Shown piece by piece: positions 59,864 through 64,000 of a DNA stretch of 64,000 bases; the stretch's first letter is position 1, and each line of letters begins with the position of its first letter. The translations under genes were made by a program, and so were the position numbers. The stretch is taken from positions 372,001 to 436,000 of the forward strand of contig NZ_SACL01000003.1 in the NCBI RefSeq assembly GCF_004005855.1, given 5' to 3'. The notes below the pieces were generated by a model. It did not search any database and was not told the origin of the DNA. It was given only the letters and a program-made list of their open reading frames with translations. The stretch is from Rhodovarius crocodyli. GTDB taxonomy: Bacteria; Pseudomonadota; Alphaproteobacteria; Acetobacterales; Acetobacteraceae.

Positions 59864-61090
59864 TCAATCCGCCCCTGCGGCCTTCGCGCCCTTGGCCACG
59901 GTTGCCCGCGCCTTGGCCAGCTCTTCCTCCACCCACAGGGAGTGGTGGTCACGCGCCCAGTTGATGTCCACCTGGCCGCTGCCCATCGCGTCGAAGGCAT
60001 GCTCCATGCCCAGGCTGCCGATGTAGATATGGGCCAGGATGCCCGCGATCATCAGCACGCTGATCAGCGAATGCGCCATATGGGCCCATTGCTGGCCTTC
60101 GATGTTGGTGACCGTGAAGGGGAAGACCAGCAGATAGCCGCTGGCCGCGACCAGGCCGCCGCCGATGACGGTCATCCAGAACACCATCTTCTGGCCGGCG
60201 TTGAAGCGGCCGGCGGGCGGATGCCCCTTGCCGACCAGCCCGCCGCCCATCCTGAACCACACGATGTCCAGCTTGTTCGGGATGTTGTCCTTCGCCCACA
60301 GCAGCAGCATCACGACGATGCCCAGCGTGAAGGGGAAGGCCAGGAAGTTGTGCGCCAGCTTGCCCCAGGTGCTGAGGGCGGTGAACGCTTCCGGCCCGAT
60401 GATGGGCAGCAGCAGGTGCCGGCCGAAGGTCAGGTTCAGCCCCGACAGGCCCAGGATGATGAAGCAGCTGGCCACCATCCAGTGGTTCGCGCGCTCCAGG
60501 ATGTTGAAGCGGGTGATGGTGCGGCCGGAATAGCCGTGCTCCATCCGGATGCGCCCGCGGGTGAAGTAGAACACCGCCAGGATCGCCAGCATGCCCAGCA
60601 CCGCGATGCCGCCCACCCAGGCGAGCGTCACGTTATGGTACTCGCGCCAGGAACGCCCGGCGGGCTGGATCAGGTTGGCCGCGGTCTGGTTCGGGATGGA
60701 GATGCGGCCGCTGATGCGCTCACCGCGCAGGGTGGCCATCAGTTCCAGTTCGGCCGCGTCAGGCTGGCCGCGATCGCCGAAGGGGGCGGGGGCAGGCTGG
60801 GCCGGGGCAGGCGTCGGCGCCGCCGCCGCAGGCTGCTGCGGGGCCACCGGCTGCTGGGCCGGGGTGGTGCGGCCGGGCTCGGTCGTGGCGGGCACCTGGC
60901 CGGCGCCGGGGGCGCCTCGGCCGGCGCCGGCCTCGGGCACCGGGGCCTGCACCTCGGGCGCGCCGGGGTGCGGGGGCTGCTGCTGCGGGGCCTGGGTGGC
61001 CGAAGGGCCGGCAGGCTGGGTCGAGGCAGGCTGGGCGAGAACGGGCGTCGCCGCCAGCATCGCCAACAGGGCGAGGGTAGTACGCATCAT
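59864..61090 (-). CDS. Formate dehydrogenase cytochrome b556 (gamma) subunit with long N-terminal extension
   Basis: 408 residues. ATG 61090 overlaps the fdhB stop by one base. A signal peptide (ending PVLAQ) leads into about 90 residues rich in Pro, Gln and Ala, then the conserved AELELMATLRGERISGRISI and four membrane helices. Haem-ligand histidines are expected in ERANHWMVASCFIILGLSG, LAHNFLAF and MAHSLISVLMIAGILAHIYIG (within residues 330-360). It passes electrons from the beta subunit to quinone. The long low-complexity periplasmic extension is absent from E. coli FdoI/FdnI. Confidence 0.92.
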   Translation of the reverse strand: MMRTTLALLAMLAATPVLAQPASTQPAGPSATQAPQQQPPHPGAPEVQAPVPEAGAGRGAPGAGQVPATTEPGRTTPAQQPVAPQQPAAAAPTPAPAQPAPAPFGDRGQPDAAELELMATLRGERISGRISIPNQTAANLIQPAGRSWREYHNVTLAWVGGIAVLGMLAILAVFYFTRGRIRMEHGYSGRTITRFNILERANHWMVASCFIILGLSGLNLTFGRHLLLPIIGPEAFTALSTWGKLAHNFLAFPFTLGIVVMLLLWAKDNIPNKLDIVWFRMGGGLVGKGHPPAGRFNAGQKMVFWMTVIGGGLVAASGYLLVFPFTVTNIEGQQWAHMAHSLISVLMIAGILAHIYIGSLGMEHAFDAMGSGQVDINWARDHHSLWVEEELAKARATVAKGAKAAGAD

Positions 61091-61686
61091 CAGGCTCCCA
61101 GCGTCTCGCGATAGGCGGTGCGCCAGCCCCAGGCGCCGGAGCCGTAGCCGCGCTTCTGCACGCGCTCGCGGTAGATCGTGGCGATCATGTCGCTGTCGCC
61201 GGCCAGCAGCGCCTTGGTGCTGCACATCTCGGCGCAGAGCGGCAGCTTGCCTTCCGCGATGCGGTTGGCGCCGTACTGGGTGTATTCCACCAGCGTGTTG
61301 TCGGCCTGCGGGCCGCCCGCGCAATAGGTGCACTTGTCCATCTTGCCGCGGCCGCCGAAGTTGCCGACGCGCGGATACTGCGGCGCGCCGAACGGGCAGG
61401 CGTAGAAGCAATAGCCGCAGCCGATGCACAGGTCCTTGTCGTGCAGCACGATGGCGTCGGCCGTCGTGTAGAAGCACGACACCGGGCACACGGCGGCACA
61501 GGGCGCATCCGTGCAGTGCATGCACGCCATGGAGATCGAACGCTCACCGGGCTTGCCGTCATTGATGGTGACGACGCGGCGGCGGTTGATGCCCCAGGGC
61601 ACCTCGTGCTCGTTCTTGCAGGCCGTGACGCAGGCGTTGCACTCGATGCAACGGTCGCTGTCGCAGAGGAATTTCATGCGTGCCAT
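61090..61686 (-). CDS. Formate dehydrogenase iron-sulfur (beta) subunit
   Basis: 198 residues, ATG 61686. Four ferredoxin-type cysteine groups: CIECNACVTACKNEH, CMHCTDAPCAAVCP, CIGCGYCFYACPFG and CTYC...CAEMC, enough for four [4Fe-4S] clusters that wire the catalytic subunit to cytochrome b. It lacks the C-terminal transmembrane anchor of E. coli FdnH, so it is the short form. It starts 13 bases after the alpha-subunit stop. Confidence 0.94.
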   Translation of the reverse strand: MARMKFLCDSDRCIECNACVTACKNEHEVPWGINRRRVVTINDGKPGERSISMACMHCTDAPCAAVCPVSCFYTTADAIVLHDKDLCIGCGYCFYACPFGAPQYPRVGNFGGRGKMDKCTYCAGGPQADNTLVEYTQYGANRIAEGKLPLCAEMCSTKALLAGDSDMIATIYRERVQKRGYGSGAWGWRTAYRETLGA

Positions 61687-61698
61687 GGTCGTTCCTCC

Positions 61699-64000
61699 TC
61701 AGGCAGCCTGGATCTGGCAGAGCGTGACCTTGGTTTCCTGCATGAAGGTCACCGGGTCATAGCCATAGGTCGTGACGGCGTTCACCGACTCGCCGAGCAC
61801 GATGGGGTCCGTGCCCTGCGGGTATTTGCCGCGCTGGTCTTCCTGCATGAACCAGCCGGCGAAGTGGAACGGCATCCACGCCACGCCGCGCCCCACGCGC
61901 TCCGTCACCATGGCCTTCACCTTGATGAACTTGCCCGCGGGCATTTCGGGGCCGCGCACCAGCACCCAGCCGCCGTCGCGGATGTTGCGGCTGGCGGCAT
62001 CGGCCGGGTTGATCTCGACGAACATGTCCTGCTGCAGTTCCGCCAGCCAGCGGTTGGAGCGGGTTTCCTCGCCGCCGCCCTCGTATTCGACCAGGCGGCC
62101 GGAGGACAGGATGATCGGGTAGTCGCGCGCCACTTCCTTCGAGCGGTTCTGCACCGAAACACCCAGATGCGGCAGGCGGAAGCCGCGCCGGTCGGGCAGG
62201 GTCGGGTACTTGTCGATCAGGTCGGTGCGCGGGGTGTAGATCGGCTCGCGGTGAACGGGCACGGGGTCCGGCAGGTTCCAGGCATTGGCGCGGGCCTTGG
62301 CGTTGCCATAGGGCAGGCAGCCATGTTCCATCGCCACGCGGATGATGCCGGCCGACAGATCCGTCGCCCAGGAGACATTGCCGCCGCCGGGGCCGCCGAT
62401 GCCCTCGATCACGGCCTTTTCCTGGGCCGTCAGCTCATCGTACCAGCCCAGGCGCTTCAGCACCGGCACGGTGAATTCGGGGTAGCCGTCCGTGAGTTCC
62501 GAACCCTTGGAGTAGCTGCCCTCAGCCAGCAGGGTCTTGCCCTCGCGCTCCACGCCGAAGCGGGCGCGGAAGGTGCCGCCGCCTTCCTTCACGTGGAGCT
62601 CGGTGTTGTAGAGCACATGGCTGCCGGGGTGGCGCATCTCGGGCGTGCCCCAGCACGGCCAGGGCAGGCCGTAAAAGTCGCCGCGGATGGCTTCCGGCGC
62701 GTCGGGCTTGGCGCGCAGCGTCACCAGGTCGAACTGGTCCTGGTGCTGCATGTGCAGCTTCAGCCGCTCCGGGCTCACGCCCGAGTAGCCGGTGCTGAGC
62801 GAGCCGTAGTTGATCTCGCGCAGGATGCTCTCGGCGCTGGGCTCGCCCTCGACGATCTCCATGCGCTTGAACATGTCCGCGGTGAAGCGGATGGTCATGT
62901 TCCGGCGCTCGGCCGCCGTGTCCATCGCGCGGCACAGGTCGTACATCACGCGATAGTCGGTGCGGGATTCGAAGATCGGCTTCACCACCCGGCTGCCCCA
63001 CTGGATGGAGCGGTTGGAGGAGGTGCGGCTGCCGTTCGTCTCGAACTGGGTGGACATCGGCAGCAGGTAGGTGCCGTCGCGCCGGTTGCTGAGTGCCGCG
63101 AAGGTGGTCGGGTGCGGGTCGGCCACGACCAGCAGGTCCAGTGCCTCCAGGCCCTTCACCGCTTCGGGCATGCGCGTGACGGTGTTGCCGCCATGGCCGA
63201 ACACCACCATCGCCTTCAGGCGGTCACGCTGCTGGATCTGGTCCTTCGGCAGGGTGATGGCATCGAAGTAGCGGGTGGTCGGGATGCCGGGCGTGGTCAT
63301 CATGGCCGGGCTGTCGAAGCGCGAGACCATGCTCTCGTAGGAGACGTTCCACACGCGCGACCAGTGGCGCCACGCCGCCTCATCCAGGCCGTAGTAGCCG
63401 GGCAGGGAGGTGACATCGAGGCCGAAGTCGGTCGCGCCCTGCACGTTGCAGTGGCCGCGGAAGATGTTCGCACCCGTGCCCGGCTTGCCGACATTGCCGG
63501 TGGCCAGCAGCAGGATGGAGTAGGCGCGCACATTGGCGGTGCCGACCGTCTTCTGGGTGGCACCCATGCACCAGATCAGGGTGGAGGGCTTCTGGGTGGC
63601 GAAGATCTCGGCCACCTTGCGCAGCTGCGCGCCGGGCACGCCGGTCACGCGCTCCACTTCCTCGGGGTTCCACTTGGCCACCTCGGCGCGGACATCGTCC
63701 ATGCCGTAGACGCGCTGTGCGATGAACTGCTTGTCCTCCCAGTTGTTCTGGAAGATGTGCCACAGCATGCCCCAGATGATGGGGATGTCGGTGCCCGGGC
63801 GGATGCGCACGTATTCGGTGGCGTGCGCCGCGGTGCGGGTGAAGCGCGGATCGATGACGATCAGGTTCGCGCGGTTGATCTCCTTGCCGGTGAGAACGTG
63901 CTGCAACGAGACGGGGTGCGCCTCCGCCGGGTTGCCGCCCATGATGATCATGGTCTTGGCGTTGCGGATGTCGTTGTAGCTGTTCGTCATCGCGCCATAG
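61699..64000 (-). CDS. Formate dehydrogenase catalytic (alpha) subunit, N-terminus outside the window
   Basis: About 767 C-terminal residues are visible and the frame stays open to the window edge. Molybdopterin-oxidoreductase features: MIIMGGNPAEAHPVSLQHVL, VIDPRFTRTAAHATEYVRIRPGTD split over residues, GNVGKPGTGANIFRGHCNVQG, and the C-terminal dinucleotide-binding domain with RLVEYEGGGEETRSNRWLAE. The active-site Cys or Sec and the N-terminal [4Fe-4S] site lie beyond the edge, so neither the Sec/Cys state nor the Tat signal can be judged. Forms the fdhA-B-C operon with the next two genes. Confidence 0.93.
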   Translation of the reverse strand, partial: YGAMTNSYNDIRNAKTMIIMGGNPAEAHPVSLQHVLTGKEINRANLIVIDPRFTRTAAHATEYVRIRPGTDIPIIWGMLWHIFQNNWEDKQFIAQRVYGMDDVRAEVAKWNPEEVERVTGVPGAQLRKVAEIFATQKPSTLIWCMGATQKTVGTANVRAYSILLLATGNVGKPGTGANIFRGHCNVQGATDFGLDVTSLPGYYGLDEAAWRHWSRVWNVSYESMVSRFDSPAMMTTPGIPTTRYFDAITLPKDQIQQRDRLKAMVVFGHGGNTVTRMPEAVKGLEALDLLVVADPHPTTFAALSNRRDGTYLLPMSTQFETNGSRTSSNRSIQWGSRVVKPIFESRTDYRVMYDLCRAMDTAAERRNMTIRFTADMFKRMEIVEGEPSAESILREINYGSLSTGYSGVSPERLKLHMQHQDQFDLVTLRAKPDAPEAIRGDFYGLPWPCWGTPEMRHPGSHVLYNTELHVKEGGGTFRARFGVEREGKTLLAEGSYSKGSELTDGYPEFTVPVLKRLGWYDELTAQEKAVIEGIGGPGGGNVSWATDLSAGIIRVAMEHGCLPYGNAKARANAWNLPDPVPVHREPIYTPRTDLIDKYPTLPDRRGFRLPHLGVSVQNRSKEVARDYPIILSSGRLVEYEGGGEETRSNRWLAELQQDMFVEINPADAASRNIRDGGWVLVRGPEMPAGKFIKVKAMVTERVGRGVAWMPFHFAGWFMQEDQRGKYPQGTDPIVLGESVNAVTTYGYDPVTFMQETKVTLCQIQAA

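Noticed and set aside
61699-64000. Selenocysteine formate dehydrogenase
   Set aside because: The active-site codon lies beyond the window edge and no in-frame TGA occurs in the visible part, so no claim can be made.

Overview
The window is high-G+C alphaproteobacterial chromosome, most likely from an Acetobacteraceae member of the Roseomonas type. The evidence is the fused bcsAB cellulose synthase with a bcsD gene (an acetic-acid-bacterium hallmark), the dapF-mtaB-ftsY core order, and the many ABC/TTT solute-binding proteins, IclR regulators and amidases. No rRNA, tRNA, CRISPR array, transposase or phage gene was seen. Coding is dense and many start/stop codons overlap.

Layout. 1-683: start of an FAH-family hydrolase, cut by the window edge. 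858-12396: a complete cellulose synthesis and secretion operon (bcsZ, a proline-rich scaffold gene with a BcsR-like N-terminus, bcsQ, bcsAB fusion, bcsC, bcsD). 12411-19302: GNAT acetyltransferase and amidase, phytase-like esterase, an orphan peptide-type solute-binding protein, a Bug/TctC receptor and an alpha/beta hydrolase. 19689-26973: Rrf2 regulator with a cysteine desulfurase, a tannase-family esterase, a TonB receptor/DUF1330 operon facing a GntR regulator with a perfect operator palindrome, and a DUF2891 protein.

27220-41403 looks like one metabolic island. A rightward ABC importer ends in an isochorismatase-type hydrolase (27220-33744). A leftward run of overlapping genes follows: solute-binding protein, RutA-like flavin monooxygenase, amidase, PuuE-like deacetylase and two SDRs (33920-40494). 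A divergent IclR regulator closes it. The gene content suggests uptake and opening of a cyclic amide, imide or N-heterocycle; the substrate is unknown. 41461-49365 holds an MFS exporter, a bicupin with its IclR regulator, a leaderless solute-binding protein, a papain-like (C70-type) cysteine peptidase, a further peptide-type solute-binding protein and an M20 amidohydrolase.

49417-55682: MarR/ketopantoate-reductase pair, a membrane diguanylate cyclase with an intact I-site (its c-di-GMP could feed the PilZ domain of BcsAB), and a TetR-controlled thiolase-MFS pair. 55683-59761: a glycine-zipper lipoprotein and the housekeeping run dapF-mtaB-ftsY, closed by a bidirectional terminator. 59864-64000: a respiratory formate dehydrogenase operon on the minus strand (alpha subunit cut by the window edge).

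Most notable for follow-up: the BcsR-like motif fused to a proline-rich scaffold, the RutA-like catabolic island, nested hairpins that would mask the ribosome-binding site or start codon of three genes, and arrays of GC-rich palindromes at gene ends, one of them inside the ABC operon.
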